Source of the DNA: Purpureocillium takamizusanense
Taxonomy: Eukaryota; Ascomycota; Sordariomycetes; Hypocreales; Ophiocordycipitaceae
Length of the DNA stretch: 64,000 bases
Assembly (NCBI RefSeq): GCF_022605165.1
Contig: NC_063069.1
Coordinates: forward strand, 5,208,001 to 5,272,000
Reading direction: 5' to 3'
The notes below the pieces were generated by a model. The model ran no database searches and was not told the DNA's origin. It saw only the letters and a list, made by a program, of their open reading frames with translations. Position 1 is the first letter of the stretch, and each line of letters opens with the position of its first letter. Of the stretch, positions 13,046 to 25,203 are shown one piece after another. The position numbers and the translations under genes are program-made.

Positions 13046-16000
13046 ATGGCTTCATCCACGGAGCAGCGAGAAATGCAGCTAGTAGAGAGCGTCGAATTCA
13101 AGATTCTCAGCGTCGCGAATAAAGAAGACCGACTTCATGAGCTCCTCCAGCGATACCTCGCCCCTCTCATTCTCAAGGCAGCCAGCGAGCATGCACCCGT
13201 GCGGGCGAGGGTGCGTCTCTTCCGGCTACTCCAAGCTCAACCTCTCTAGACGCCGCTGACTCCCTTTAGGTCATACAAATCCTAGCCAGGCTCAAGACCT
13301 TCATTCAGCCTCCTCAGTATGTCAGCATATTCTATTACTGGGCGTCCCATCTTAACGTGTCGTTAGGGTCATCCTACCTGTCAAGGGGCTGCTGCAGCAG
13401 TATAAGACGAGCGACTCGCCCGTCATCAAGCAGCTTGACCTGTCTTTTATTCAGCATAGCCTCGATAGGCTAGATTCAGATGACAGAAGAGGGCTAATTG
13501 CAATTGCTCTGGAGGGTTGCGCTCGTGATGAAGGCATGCCACGAGCGGCAACCATGATCAATATCATTCTGCGCCTGCTGATCGACCTTCGGATACCGCC
13601 ACGAGGGAGCAAGGATGACGAAACCTTTCGTTCATCCATAGGCCTCACATCTGCTCAGGATGCAAAGTATCTGTCCAAAGTTATCGGCATTTTCCTGCGA
13701 CTGCGATCGCCTTTGAGGTCGCAGACATCCAACCCTGCGGTTACCGCTGAGGAGGCGGCGCTATTTCCAGCCAACAGTCCAGACACCGAAAAGCTCTTTG
13801 CCCGGCTCTCCGAGCTCAAAGGAAAGCTTGTCGCGTTCTTAGCCAGCGGCGCCTTTACGGATGAGGAGAAGTTTCTCCCGGCTCTGTTTGCCGCTGCTGG
13901 CATGGACAACCGCGTCGCGTCATCCGCGGAAGAGATTCTCAAAAGGAGTTCCGTTTCGATGGAGGACGAGGCCCTGGTGGCACGCCTGTTCAAGTCCCAT
14001 TCCACCCTCCCCGCGTCATATCGAACTCGGATCCTCGCCATGCTCTCCAAATCAGCCATTTCGACGACAATGTCTGACGACATCATTGCCGCTGTCAACC
14101 TCGACTTTATGCCGCCAAGCGAAGGTACGGAAACGTCTTCGCTCCAGCCCGCAAGCGCTCTCGAGCGGACAAAGTTGCACAAGGCTTTATTTCACTACCT
14201 GTCCTGGGTTGCCAGAATTGGTCCGTCTAGACCAGGTTTCTCGATAGGCCCGCCCCTCATTCGCAGCATGCGCACCTACATTGAGTCCCAAGGCTGGCCG
14301 GCGCCCCAGCAGACGTCTCACGACGATATCAACCTCCGTTCTAGAGCGTACGAAACCATTGGAATGTTGGCGGGAAGCTCCGACATCCCAGTCCAAGAGC
14401 GCATCGACCTGGGCGCCTGGCTGTTTCGTTCCTTGTCGGAAGACCCTACGCCAGAGGCTGTCGTGAACATCGATGGTGCTCTCTCCAGCCTAACGGCCAT
14501 CATTCCACCAAAGGTAGGAGCCGATGACAAGACTCTCAAGACCATGCTCCTCACGTACATGGCTCTGCCCGATGATCCTCCCGCCGTGCGAAGCACGCGT
14601 CACGCTGTTGTCAAGTGGGCAAATCAGTGCCTTCCGTTTGCCGACATTTGTGGCCGTTGGATAGATATCCTTGCCGTGGCCGGTCGACAAAACGAACGCA
14701 GTGATGTTATCGAGCAAGGCCACAAGGGCTTGGATCCTTGGACGTATTTTGCCCACAGCGAGTCTCGGTCATCCTTACCGGACTGGAAAGAAATGACAAC
14801 ATCCATCTTCGACACCCTCATCGGGCCGTATCAGGAATCCGAAGACCGGCGCAGCAACAAGATGGTCGATATTTCGCACAACGCTGTGTTTCAAAACTTC
14901 CAGGGTAGTCGAATTTCAGCTTACCCGGTCGCCCTCCGATACTGCAAGAACATCATGATGCTTTCTGCACTCGACGACTTCACCATCCAGCCAAGCTGGA
15001 TGCAGGCGCTCGACGCGCAGATAAAATCGGACATTCAGACCCGGAAGCAAATTAAGCAGTACCTTCGCACTGTGGACAGCGCGTATGTCGTCTTCTATCT
15101 CAAGGCATGTCTCGAAGGCGCATTCCTCGAAGACTCGCCGATCGTGGAGGAGTGCATTCGCTGCTTCCTCGAAGTCGCGACCCTTAGCTCTGGTGGTCCC
15201 ATTGGCTATCTAGTAGACGGTAGCATGAATCTTCTGAAGTTGGTCAAATCGAACAAGAAGGAGATCCGAGCCCTCGGTGCGCGGGCACTGGGTATTCTCG
15301 CCGCTCATCCCGCGAGGGACGACGACTCGGTGAGCAACTGCAGCATGACGCTGCAAGCAATGTTTGCCAACGCCGACCGTCTTGTCGGTTCCGATGCCAA
15401 TGCCGCCGAAGGGGCTTTGTTGGCCCTCAGCTATCTGGACTCGCGGTCCGTTTACTACGACCGGACGTATCCCACAGATGTCGAATACCCGCTCAAATAT
15501 ATTGTCGATGCCAAGGGGTCGTCCTCGCTGCACACGGCGGCACTGGAAGCTTTCGGGCAGCTTTGGTCTGCAAGGCGGGCCTTGCCAAATGCAGACGGTG
15601 ACTACTCTATCAATAAAGTTGTCACGTCTTTGTCGTCCGAGGCAAAGAAGGGAAACGAGAAGGCGATTGCCGCTCTGGGCCGCCTTGCAGTTGGCTTAGT
15701 AGAGTCTGAGAGCGATGGCCTCGACGAAATCGCGGAAGGTCGCCTGGCCCCTGGCATTCTCGGTACGATAATCGAGGAGCTCTTTGCGCTGCACGAAATC
15801 AAGCAGGTCGAGGTGCAATTCACTGTTGGTGAGGCGCTGACCGCCGCCATGGCCCGATGGGACTCCAATGCCGTGAAGCTCACGATGGACGTCGAGGCTC
15901 GTGGAACGCAATTTCGTGCTGACGCACGGGAGAGCGTCGTCGAGGCGGTGTTGGCGAAGCTTCTCCAGAACAGCAAAGCCACGAAGCCGTCTTTACTCAA

Positions 16001-18647
16001 AGCTTCGGGTATCTGGCTCTTCTGCGCAGTCCAGTACTGTTCGCACTTGACACAGGTGCAATCTAGACTGCGGGAAATCCAGGCTTCATTCATGCGACTG
16101 CTGAGCGCGAGGGACGAGCTCGTCCAGGAGACAGCATCTCGCGGTCTTTCCTTGGTCTATGAACGTGGCGACTCAGACTTGAAGACATCGTTGGTTAAGG
16201 ACCTTGTCTCTGCCTTCACTGGGACGGGTACACAGCTCAAGGTTGACGAGGAAACGGAGCTTTTCGAGCCAGGCGCCCTACCCACGGGCGAGGGCAACTC
16301 GGTCACCTCCTACAAGGATATCGTCAATCTGGCAAACGAGGTCGGCGACCAGCGACTGGTGTACAAATTCATGTCACTCGCGGCCAACGCAGCGACCTGG
16401 TCCACAAGGTCTGCGTTCGGACGATTCGGCCTCAGTAACATTCTATCGGAGTCAGAGGTCGACCCCAAGCTCTATCCAAAGCTATACAGGTACCGGTTCG
16501 ATCCTAATACCAATGTCCAGCGGTCCATGGAGGATATTTGGAAGGCTCTCGTCAAAGATTCAAACGCTACACTCGAGGCGCATTTCGATGCCATCATAGA
16601 AGATCTGCTGAAATCCATCCTGGGACGCGAGTGGCGCGTGCGAGAGGCAAGCTGTGCTGCCATATCCGACCTCATCCAGGGCCGACCGTTCGTGCAGTAC
16701 GAAAAGTATTATCGGGATGTCTGGACTGCCGCCCTCAAGGTCCTGGACGATGTGAAGGGGAGCGTCCGAGAGGCAGCGCTTAAGCTCTGCATGGCTCTTT
16801 CCAACGGTCTTGTACGGCAACTCGAGGAGGGCAATCATGCCGCGTCGGCACAGGCCATGATGAAGGAGGCTCTCCCGTTTCTTCTGTCTGACAAGGGCAT
16901 TGAGAGCTCGGTGCAGGATGTGCAAGTCTTCGCCGCGCTGACCGTGCTGAAGATTGCCAAGCACGGTGGCAACGCGTTGCGTCCCTTCATCCCCGACATG
17001 GTGCCGCAGCTCTTGGGGTTGCTCAGCACCATCGAGCCAGAGCAAATCAACTATCATTATCAGCGAGCCGGAGAAGACAGCCGTGACCAAATCGACAAGT
17101 TGCGGTCTCAGATGGTGAATCAATCGCCCATCTCGGAAGCTGTGGAAAACTCGCTTCGCTTCATCAACGCGGACGTCATGGCCGCGTTGGCACCGCGTCT
17201 GGAGGCAACAATCAAGACAGCCATCGGGATGCCAACCAAGATAGGGTGTAGTCGAGTGCTGACAACTTTGGCCACGCGGCATCTCAACGACATCAAACCG
17301 GTTGCTAGTCGCTTCCTACAGTTGCTTGAGAAGCAGGTGCTGGACAAGAATGACGAGGTCAGCCAAGCCTACGCCCGTTCAGCAGCATACATGATGCGAG
17401 CGGCCCCAGACGCTGCCAAGGTGCGGTTTTGCGAGCGGTGCATCAAGACGTATTTTGATGCAGAAGAGGAGAGCCGGCGGCAGAAGATTGCGGATGCCAT
17501 CGTGTCGCTGGCTAAGGTGTCGCCCGATCACTTTGCGGCGCAGGAAACCGAGCTGCTCCCATTCTCGTACTTGGGATCGCACGACCCCGACGACTATACT
17601 GCCAAGGTGTTTCAGGAGGTTTGGAGCCAACACGCGGGCAGCAATCGCACAGTCGTCCGCTACGTCCCGGAGCTTGTAGCCTTGATCGAGCGCTGTTTGG
17701 GCACGGCACAGTGGGGACTACGACACGCAGGAGCCTTCACCGTCGCTGCAATGGTGATGGACGTGTCCAAGGCCACTGACGGGACCGGCGCCATTAGCGA
17801 AGCAAACCTCAAGGCAATCTGGCCGGTCTTGGATAAGACACTGGCGCTCAAGACGTTCGCAGGCAAGGAGAAGCTGCTCGAGGCTTTCCCCAAGTTTGTC
17901 GAGCATGGTCAGCCTCTCTGGCGCAGCGACGAGCAGATCGCGGCGCAGATGAAGAAAATCGCCCTGCGCGAGGCGAAGAGGAACAACGACGACTATCGCG
18001 TGTATGCCTTTGGCTGCCTGTGGGAGTTTGCGAGGGCAAGAGATGACCTGGCGATGCTGTCAGACATTGCTGACATTACGACGCCGTATCTGGACGAGCT
18101 GAAAGACGAAGACAAGATGGATGTGGACTCGAAGAAGGGCTCCAAGGATGACTTGGCGTACAAGACGGCGCGTAACGGCGTGGAGGCGATTGCTCGAGGG
18201 TACGCTCGGTCCGAGAAGACGGACTTTCGGCTCGTCGTCCGTGACGTCAGCAAGCACCTGCAGGCGTATCTGTCGAGCCCCAAATTCGCTGTCTTGAAGC
18301 GCGAGGTCTGGTATGACTGCGTCAACGACCTCATGGCAGATGCGACGAAGATGACGAGGGCCGTTGACTCGACGCCCGTCCCCTTTGACGGGCAGGCCAT
18401 CCTAGCCTGGTACATGGAGAGCTTGGATCTGAGCCAGGCTGATGCCGGAACGGAAGCGCAGCGGCTGAAGCGGGCGAAGGCTGTATCGACGACAATCAAG
18501 GCAAAGCAGGGCGGCGTGTTCGGAGCGGCGGCGCTGCCGGCTGGTCTGGAGGCAACCATCGCGGCGGCGCTGGGGGATGAGCGAGCCGCGGATGTACAAC
18601 GAGCGTGGAAGGACGTGACGGACGAGATTCGCGAGGCGCGTCAATAG
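13046..18647 (+). CDS. ecm29: Ecm29, proteasome-associated HEAT-repeat protein
   Basis: Large scaffold of about 1,830 residues that tethers the 26S proteasome core particle to the regulatory particle and acts as a proteasome quality-control factor in yeast. The exons are 13046-13210, 13270-13316 and 13367-18647; both introns join in frame and the total is a whole number of codons. The N-terminus carries the family hallmark around residues 15-60 (repeated LxxL helices, a YLAPLILK stretch and then a VRAR-V-I-QIL helix). The rest is an uninterrupted series of HEAT-like alpha-helical repeats without transmembrane segments. The C-terminal third contains an acidic/Lys segment (DELKDEDKMDVDSKKG) that looks like a flexible linker. 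Length fits fungal Ecm29 (about 1,800-1,900). The ATG at 13046 was chosen because it gives the conserved start and lies in a usual fungal context (ACCATGG). The nearest gene to the right starts 1 kb away on the same strand. Confidence 0.93.
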
Positions 18648-19643
18648 GGGAGCTCAGCATGGCATTTGATAGACTTTGCATTGACATATTTCACGAACTG
18701 GCACACTCTGTGATGTTCTAAAGCCTGGTGGTTGGCGTGTTGTCATTCAGTGAATAGAGCGTCACTCGGACGCCATAAGCAGCAACTGATAAAAACGGCC
18801 CACCTGAAGACACTTTGGAAAACCGTGATGGCAAGTGAAGCCAGTTCAAACATGACCAAGTTGTTTCACGCCCTCTCGACTGACGATGTGCGCTCAGCTT
18901 CACGGGGGCGATACACGAGCTGTAGGGTAGTCAGGGCTGCCGAAGGGTGGTGGGTGCGCCCGAAAACGACCCGTTGTGGGCGGCCAGTGCATCGTCGCCA
19001 CAGTGCCGCCCTTGCCACTGCAAGCCTGAGGTAGTGAGCTTATAGAACCTCCAGCTCGAGGATGAGGCGGCGGTGCGGCGGCTCGACCCCGCCACAGTGG
19101 CTTGCCCATGGTTGCGTCATGGCGGTCTGGTGCCTGCCTGCCGCAGCCTGACACCACATTGATTGATTACCCTACCGCCTGTGCAGCAGCTGGCCGTGAT
19201 GTGACCGTGACCAAAAAGTTGCAAGCCAAGTTCCCCTTCCACCATCACCGCCTCTGCCGCCCCGAGGCCAGTCCGACAAGCAACAAACGACAGCCAGTTG
19301 CACAAGCAACCGCCAGCAGACTCTGGCTCAGTGCTTCGAGCGACGCGCCCGCCACGGGCACTGGCCGGACCGAAACTCGCACAAGCCGTGTCACAACAGC
19401 CAGGGGCATATCTGCGCGTGTGCCAACTTTGCAACGACGGCTCCCCCAAACCAACCTCGACCGCCGCTGCTATTTTCCGCACCGGGATCAGCTCGACGAG
19501 GACGTGTGAGCACCCGCCAAGAGCGACTGATCTGCCTGCGTGTCCACGCACTGGGACTCGAACGAGCAGACCGTTGTCGCCGATAACCAACGAAACACGG
19601 GCTCACCACGGGAGTCAACCAAGGCCACAAGCGACAGCCCGCC
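18648..19643. other. Intergenic: ECM29 3' region and UBX-gene promoter
   Basis: About 1 kb between two rightward genes. The first part should be ECM29 3' UTR and terminator and the last part the promoter/5' UTR of the UBX-domain gene. No coding frame is credible. Confidence 0.5.
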
Positions 19644-21316
19644 ATGGATGACGACAACATCCCGACGTTTGTCTCCATTACTGGAGCGAACACAGATGTC
19701 GCGCGCGGGTTCCTGCAGCTTGCGGGTGGCGACTTCGAGCGAGCCGTGGGCCTCTACTTTGAAAACCCCGACTTGGTCTCGGGCGTCGGCGCTGGCGTAT
19801 CGGGCGACCAGCCTGCTCGTACAAACGCGTCGCGACCTACCGCAGAGAATCCGATAGTCATCAGCGACGACGACGATGACGACGACGTGATGGAGGTCGA
19901 GGATGACGACGAGGACACGGCTGTTGCTGCCGCAGCCGCGCGGGCCCAGGAAGAGGAAGACGCTGCCATGGCGAAGCGGCTGCAAGAGGAACTCTACGGC
20001 GGTGGCGGTACGGGCTCCGGCTCTGGTTCTGGGGCTGGCGCAGACGACGTGCGTGCGCCCATTGCGCGGACAACGGAGACGCTGGTGGCGCCCGATCCCT
20101 CATGGGGCGGTGGCGGCGACGACGACGAGATGGGTTCCGCCATCCTGGAGCAACTGAGAAGAAATCGGCGCGCGCCTCGTAAGTGCCACGACGCGAGAGA
20201 CGTGAGTGGATGAGACCTTGAGCTAACGCAAGTCTTCAAGCACGATCGGGCGGCCCCTTTGGCCAGCGAATCTGGGGAGACGACAGCGGCGCGCCTCGAA
20301 CCTCTGCAGAGAACGGACCGCACGCCCGGAGGCTCGAGGATCTGTTTCGCCCTCCATACGAGCTCATGGCCCGCGTGTCGTGGGACGAGGCGCGGACGCT
20401 GGGCAAGGAAGACAAAAAGTGGATTTTGGTCAACCTGCAGGACATGAATGACTTCAACTGCCAGGCGCTCAACCGCGATATTTGGAAGGACACTGCGGTG
20501 CGCGACCTCGTCTCGGAGAGCTTCATCTTCTTGCAGTACGACAAGGACTACCCGGACTCGCAAGAGTACATTACATTTTACTTTCCCCATCAAACCCACG
20601 AGAACCCGGACAACTACCCGCACGTGTCCATTGTCGACCCACGGACGGGCGAGCAGGTCAAGGTGTGGAGCGGCCGGCCGTTCCCCAGCGCCGCCGACTT
20701 TCACGCCGAGCTCGCCGAGTTCCTCGACCGGTACAGCCTGGACCTGAATAGCAAGAACCCGGTGGCCAAGGCGGCGACGCGGAAACCGCAGGTCGTGGAC
20801 GTGGATCGCATGACGGAGGAGGAGATGCTCGAGATGGCGCTCAAGAACAGCCTCGCGGGGGGCGGCGAGAGCAGCGGATCGGGCTCGACGCCAAACATCC
20901 ACGACCCAGATGCGCTGACCAAGTACCCCGGGTCTAGCGGCAGCGCTGACGAGGATGCTAGGGGCAAGGGTAAGCAGACGGAGCAGCCGGCAGAGCAGCC
21001 GGCCGCAGCAGCGAGCCCCTTTGCGCAAATCTCGAGCACGAAGCCACATACCGAGCCCGACAACGACCCTGCGACGACGACGCGGATCCAGTTCCGGCAC
21101 CCCAACGGGCGGGTAATTCGACGGTTCAGTTTACAAGATCCCGTGCGGCGCATCTACGAGTGGCTCAAGGCCGAGCCGCTCGAGGGCAAGGAAGGCGTCG
21201 AGTTTGAGCTCAAAAAGATGCCGCAGGGCCAGGACCTGACGGAGAGCCTTGACGCTACGATTGAGGAAACGGGGCTCAAGCAGGGGACGGTTATGATTGA
21301 ATTCATCGAGGACTAA
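19644..21316 (+). CDS. ubx5: UBA-UAS-UIM-UBX protein, Cdc48/p97 cofactor (Ubx5/UBXN7 type)
   Basis: Predicted adaptor of about 536 residues that links ubiquitinated substrates to the Cdc48/p97 ATPase. The exons are 19644-20178 and 20241-21316, with a 62-base intron carrying a CTAAC branch site. Domains in order are a UBA-like three-helix domain at residues 1-45 (FVSITGANTDVARGFLQLA), then acidic and Gly/Ser linkers. Next comes a thioredoxin-like UAS domain at about 205-345 (KKWILVNLQD ... NRDIWKD ... FIFLQYDKD ... YPHVSIVDPRTG), then a UIM-like helix (TEEEMLEMALKNSLAGG) near 370. The last 80 residues form a C-terminal UBX beta-grasp (TRIQFRHPNGRVIRRF to MIEFIED). This order matches yeast Ubx5 and human UBXN7, which act on Cdc48-dependent extraction and cullin-ligase substrates. 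The UAS fold lacks a CxxC redox pair, as is usual for this family. Confidence 0.9.
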
Positions 21317-21911
21317 GGGAAGGGGCCTCGCGTACGGCATGGCACACATGGATGTTGGCGAAACACCTTGGGCCGATGCGAAGAGGCACGCTCGGGTTTG
21401 GTTCGCCGCGTTTGAGGGCGGGCTTTTTTTTTTTCGGTCGACGAACTTGCATGATGGATGGATGATGGATGGGATGCGCTGGGTGCCCTACTGATGAGCC
21501 GAGTGCACGCATAGACCTGTACCTAGGGTGGCTTTTGTTTCTTTTGCGTCGCCCATGAGACTAGATGCCCTGCGAGGGATGGATCTCAAATCAGCATGAG
21601 TTGTAGCATGACCTTGGTTGCGTGCGTGCGCCGCTTCGCATGTTAGTTGTTGATGGTGCCTCCTGGACGGGCCGCTGGGGCATCGTGATGGTCAGGGCAC
21701 GAACTGACGAAGCACGCCCCGCGACCAAAGCCATGGCTCTAGTTATCAGCAGGAGTACGCACAGTGCCAAGGTACCTACTAAGGTAGTAGTCAAGACATG
21801 GTATGGTACGGTCGGACTTGTTTAGAGAGTCAAAGCATCCCCCATTATATGGATGAGTGGTTTGCGAGCGCGTGTATTATATACCGCTCGCCTCGGCGGA
21901 GCACGCATAGC

Positions 21912-21937
21912 GCCCCCCCCCCCTCCCCCTCCCCCCC
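21912..21937. repeat. Poly-C / C-T homopolymer tract
   Basis: Runs of 11, 5 and 7 C separated by single T residues. A purely low-complexity tract in a non-coding spacer. Confidence 0.9.
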
Positions 21938-22029
21938 TGCACGGAGGAACTGGCGGGACGTGCAGGAGACTGAGGTGGTGGTGGATGCTGGGCATAGATC
22001 TACGACACCGATTCAATCGAGTCAGGATA

Positions 22030-22320
22030 ATGCACGTGTATAAAAGAGTAGTGCTATTAGTAAAGAAAGAAAAATCTCGACATAAAGGGTTTTTACCTTT
22101 TTTTAGGTCTATGCTTTACTCCTATGTCGCCATTCCTAGTAATAGATAAAAAATAAAGACTCTTTATAACCTTAAAAAGCCCCTAAATAATAGGATATAC
22201 TAGGTTTTAGAGAGCTTTATAATATAATGAAACATAGCCTGAAATTGCTAATCGGAGTGGTTAGCTATAATCTATATAATCTATATACTCACTCTCGCGC
22301 TGTCTTTCTCCGCACTATTA
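22030..22320. repeat. A/T-rich tract, likely decayed repeat (left flank of APH gene)
   Basis: About 290 bases with a strong drop in GC and many TpA steps, unlike the GC-rich surroundings. It ends within a few bases of the APH-like ORF. Such tracts in Pezizomycotina are commonly relics of transposons mutated by repeat-induced point mutation; that origin is inferred here, since no element ends or coding remnants are recognisable. Confidence 0.5.
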
Positions 22321-22323
22321 GGC

Positions 22324-23769
22324 ATGACCGAAATTTCTCCCGAACTTACGCGACCACGACCTGTCTTATTGCGTCTGCTGCTAACGGCAGGCATTATCTC
22401 CTTTGCCTTTCCTTGTGGAATTCATCTGTTGTCTGGATCTTATTTGATCATGTTTGGGGAACTTATGACACAAGAGGATGCCGTGTCTGCGCTTCTAGCC
22501 TACGTCTTCTCTGGTGCCATCGGTTCGCCGAAGGGGAAAGGTGTGAGCTATGCGCTGATGAAAACGACGCCCACGACTTTCTCTTGGTCGGCGGCTTTGG
22601 AGGACATTGATGGGCCTGCTACGGCCATTACTCGATATCTGGTCAAAATTGACAGACGATCGAAGGAAATATCGCCTCCTGAGCCCATCTTTCTCTCGGA
22701 AACAGAGCTTGCAGAAGCGATTTTCGCAGCGACAGGCCAACATTTAGCCTCATCGACTAGATTCACAGACGGCGCGTTGAGCATCTCATACAAGGTCACG
22801 GTCCAGGAGAGTCACGATCTCGCATATGTGGTTCAGCTACGCCACCACGGCTGTGTATCATCCATGGACTCGTTCATGGCCTTGATTTGGAGAACGATTG
22901 ACTGCCGTATCTTGCCTGTGCCTCCCATCTATCCTATTCCGGGAGAGAAGAAACGGCAAGAAGACACAGGCATGGGCCGGCAGATAACCGGGCTGATATC
23001 AGGCGTCGTGGCGTCGTCGGTATACCCTCGACTATCGCACGAAGAGAGGCTCGCCTTTGTGCGAAACATGGCCCTCGCATTCCAAGCTTGTTGGCGCATT
23101 CAGCTTCCAGAACGTCACCTGATCGGCGAGCTCATCGCCGACGAAATTGATGGTCGGATTGTTCTCAGGATCGGACCGGATCGACATCATGGCCTCGGGG
23201 GACCATTTACTTCTGTAAGCGGCTACCTCCGAGCACATATCAGGTCTTCACTCGCCGCCCTTGAAAAGCAGCAAGGCATCGAAGAATATAAAGAGCGTTT
23301 CCTGGATCGTATCAGAGACTTTGTCGACAATGACCTGCACAATATTCCCGCCATCGTCGAAGACATCCCCATCGTCGCAGTGCATGCGGACTTGGGCCCT
23401 CACAACGTCATTGTGTCCAGCCAGACGCACAGCGAGATACGAGCTGTCATTGATTGGGAGTTTGTAGCCAGTGCTCCGTATGCGTCGCTTCACCGAATTA
23501 TTGAGATGCTCTTCCGCAAGTCTGCTCCCAATGGGTTTGGCCCGGAGTACGATCGAGCTGATGAACTGCGCGAAGCTTTCTGGGGGACTATCCCTGACTG
23601 GAAGCTGTGGGAACAGAGTGAGGCGACACGGGCGTTCCTGCAGTGGTTCAGGTTCGGCCTGTTCATGAAGCCTGAATGGAGGCCGAAAGACTTACCCGAG
23701 GACGAGACCCGGGACTTTTGGCTGGAAAACATCCGAGTTGTTGAGGGCATGTTGAGCAAGTATTCGTAG
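22324..23769 (+). CDS. Aminoglycoside phosphotransferase-like (APH) family protein
   Basis: Single-exon gene, up to 481 residues, of the APH/choline-kinase fold seen in many fungal 'phosphotransferase enzyme family' proteins of unknown substrate. The catalytic Brenner motif is visible as VHADLGPHNVIV (about residues 351-362, catalytic Asp near 355). It is followed by the metal-binding AVIDWEFV segment (about 373-380), in the order and spacing of the family. A hydrophobic stretch near residues 17-43 depends on using the first ATG. In-frame ATGs at about 22450 and 22465 would remove it and may be the real start, since the sequence after MTQEDAVSAL looks like ordinary enzyme sequence. Codon use is less GC-rich than in neighbouring core genes, and the gene is bracketed by A/T-rich tracts, which suggests an accessory or transferred gene. 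The natural substrate cannot be told; antibiotic resistance should not be assumed. Confidence 0.82.
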   Translation: MTEISPELTRPRPVLLRLLLTAGIISFAFPCGIHLLSGSYLIMFGELMTQEDAVSALLAYVFSGAIGSPKGKGVSYALMKTTPTTFSWSAALEDIDGPATAITRYLVKIDRRSKEISPPEPIFLSETELAEAIFAATGQHLASSTRFTDGALSISYKVTVQESHDLAYVVQLRHHGCVSSMDSFMALIWRTIDCRILPVPPIYPIPGEKKRQEDTGMGRQITGLISGVVASSVYPRLSHEERLAFVRNMALAFQACWRIQLPERHLIGELIADEIDGRIVLRIGPDRHHGLGGPFTSVSGYLRAHIRSSLAALEKQQGIEEYKERFLDRIRDFVDNDLHNIPAIVEDIPIVAVHADLGPHNVIVSSQTHSEIRAVIDWEFVASAPYASLHRIIEMLFRKSAPNGFGPEYDRADELREAFWGTIPDWKLWEQSEATRAFLQWFRFGLFMKPEWRPKDLPEDETRDFWLENIRVVEGMLSKYS

Positions 23770-25203
23770 CCTTAGCGATGCAGTTTGTGAGATGGATCGG
23801 TTCGTTGTCGCATAGCAAGTTCGTCGTGCTGGTATCCGTGCTTAAGAGAGGTGCGACTGATATATCGAAGGCGCGTCTCTTAGGCTGTGCAGCAACGTAT
23901 CTTTGTGAGCCAGCCTCTGGAGACTGCAGTTCATCCCCGGGCAACCTTAGCTCCTTGGTACCTACCAACTTGAATTCCGTCCACCCCGCCAGGACCTCCC
24001 ACTCGCCAGGGCTTTGCATTCGCCCTCCCGCTTCTCGAATCGACTTTCGGGACTATAAGTATAAGAATAGAACAAAGTCTAACAGCACGGTTAAACCTAG
24101 CTTAATATTAAAAATAAAAATAATAGTAGTAATAATAGCGCTTATAGTACTGGTTTTTTTTTTCCAGCTTTACTTAATTTAAATCGGTATCGTAGATCTA
24201 GGCCGTAGTACCTAGTAGGGCCGTTGGGCCGCGGTGACAATCTTCGACACCGCCCGGGGGAATGGAACCGCTGGGGTTTGTTTTGGATGCGGTGGACGGA
24301 TGGCGCTCCACTGGCGGCGGTGGCTGCTGGATGGGTGGCAAGGTGGGAATCGGGATGGAGGACGGGGGAAGTCATGCTGTGGCGCCTCGTGCCAGGGGCA
24401 CGCTCACTCTCCCTGGCTACCTAAGGTACCTGCCCAGGGCGGTGTCGGGTGCCCGGCAGCGACCTCCGCTGAGCCCTGTTGGGAGGGAGCCACTCCCCCG
24501 TCCACTCGGAGCGTCGCAGGGCAGGGCAGCTACTGGATCAATCAATCGGCAATCGCGCCACCACGGATATGTATGTACGTGCTGGCAGCGCCTCGCACCA
24601 CCTCAGCCAATCCACCAACGGACCCGGGTGCCTGAACGAACCCCACGCACGGCCCGTAGACAAGGCCGCCCACCACCACCACCACCGCCGTGCACGCCGC
24701 CCGTCCAACCTGTTGTTATTAGGTTCTGCCATCCTTCCTCTCTGCGCAGCGTGAGCGTGCCTGCATGCATGCTTACCTTACCCGCCTTGTAACGTCTTCC
24801 TTTGCCTTGTCTCTGTCTGTCGATCTCTTTGCCAGGGCGCCGATCAAACAAACACCCGGTCGAGACACCCTACTTGCGTGGCAGGGACACGTGAATCATC
24901 CCGCTCCCTCGCTGCTGGCCGCCAGCGTGAAAAGAGACGGCTCGACCTACGACTGCGAGGACGATTCTTCCCCCGAGCCCTTGAATCCAGGCCAGAGACA
25001 TCGACGAGGGCGTACCTCCCACACACCACAGGCCACCGAGTGGTCTTCTTCTTCCTTCCCACGCCCATTGAGCGACGCCGTCGACTACGTTTGGCGCACC
25101 AGCGATTCACGCGCACCGCACCACACCGCACCGGTGACTGACATATATACGCACACGGCGAGCTGGGAAAAGTGGATGCTGTTGCGTACAGGGCATCAAC
25201 ACC
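23770..25203. other. Intergenic with A/T-rich block, then kinase promoter region
   Basis: An A/T-rich tract lies at about 24050-24200, then GC-rich spacer leading to the kinase start at 25204. ORFs of 130-176 codons in 24.2-25.2 kb overlap each other, carry His/Pro/Arg runs and show no domain, so I regard them as chance frames or 5' UTR. Confidence 0.5.
24050..24200. repeat. A/T-rich tract, likely decayed repeat (right flank of APH gene)
   Basis: Contains a run of AATAAAAATAATAGTAGTAATAA-like sequence and TTAATTTAAAT, strongly A/T-biased with many TpA steps. With the tract at 22030-22320 it brackets the APH-like gene. A relic of a RIP-mutated repeat is inferred from composition only. Confidence 0.5.

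Larger units (their letters stand above)
21317..22323. other. Intergenic with poly-C tract and A/T-rich block
   Basis: The left half is ordinary GC-rich spacer with scattered TACCTA/TAGGTA motifs. A C-rich run lies at 21912-21937. From about 22030 to 22320 the composition changes sharply to A/T-rich, with many TA dinucleotides and repeats such as TATAATCTATATAATCTATATA. No gene is visible. Confidence 0.6.
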
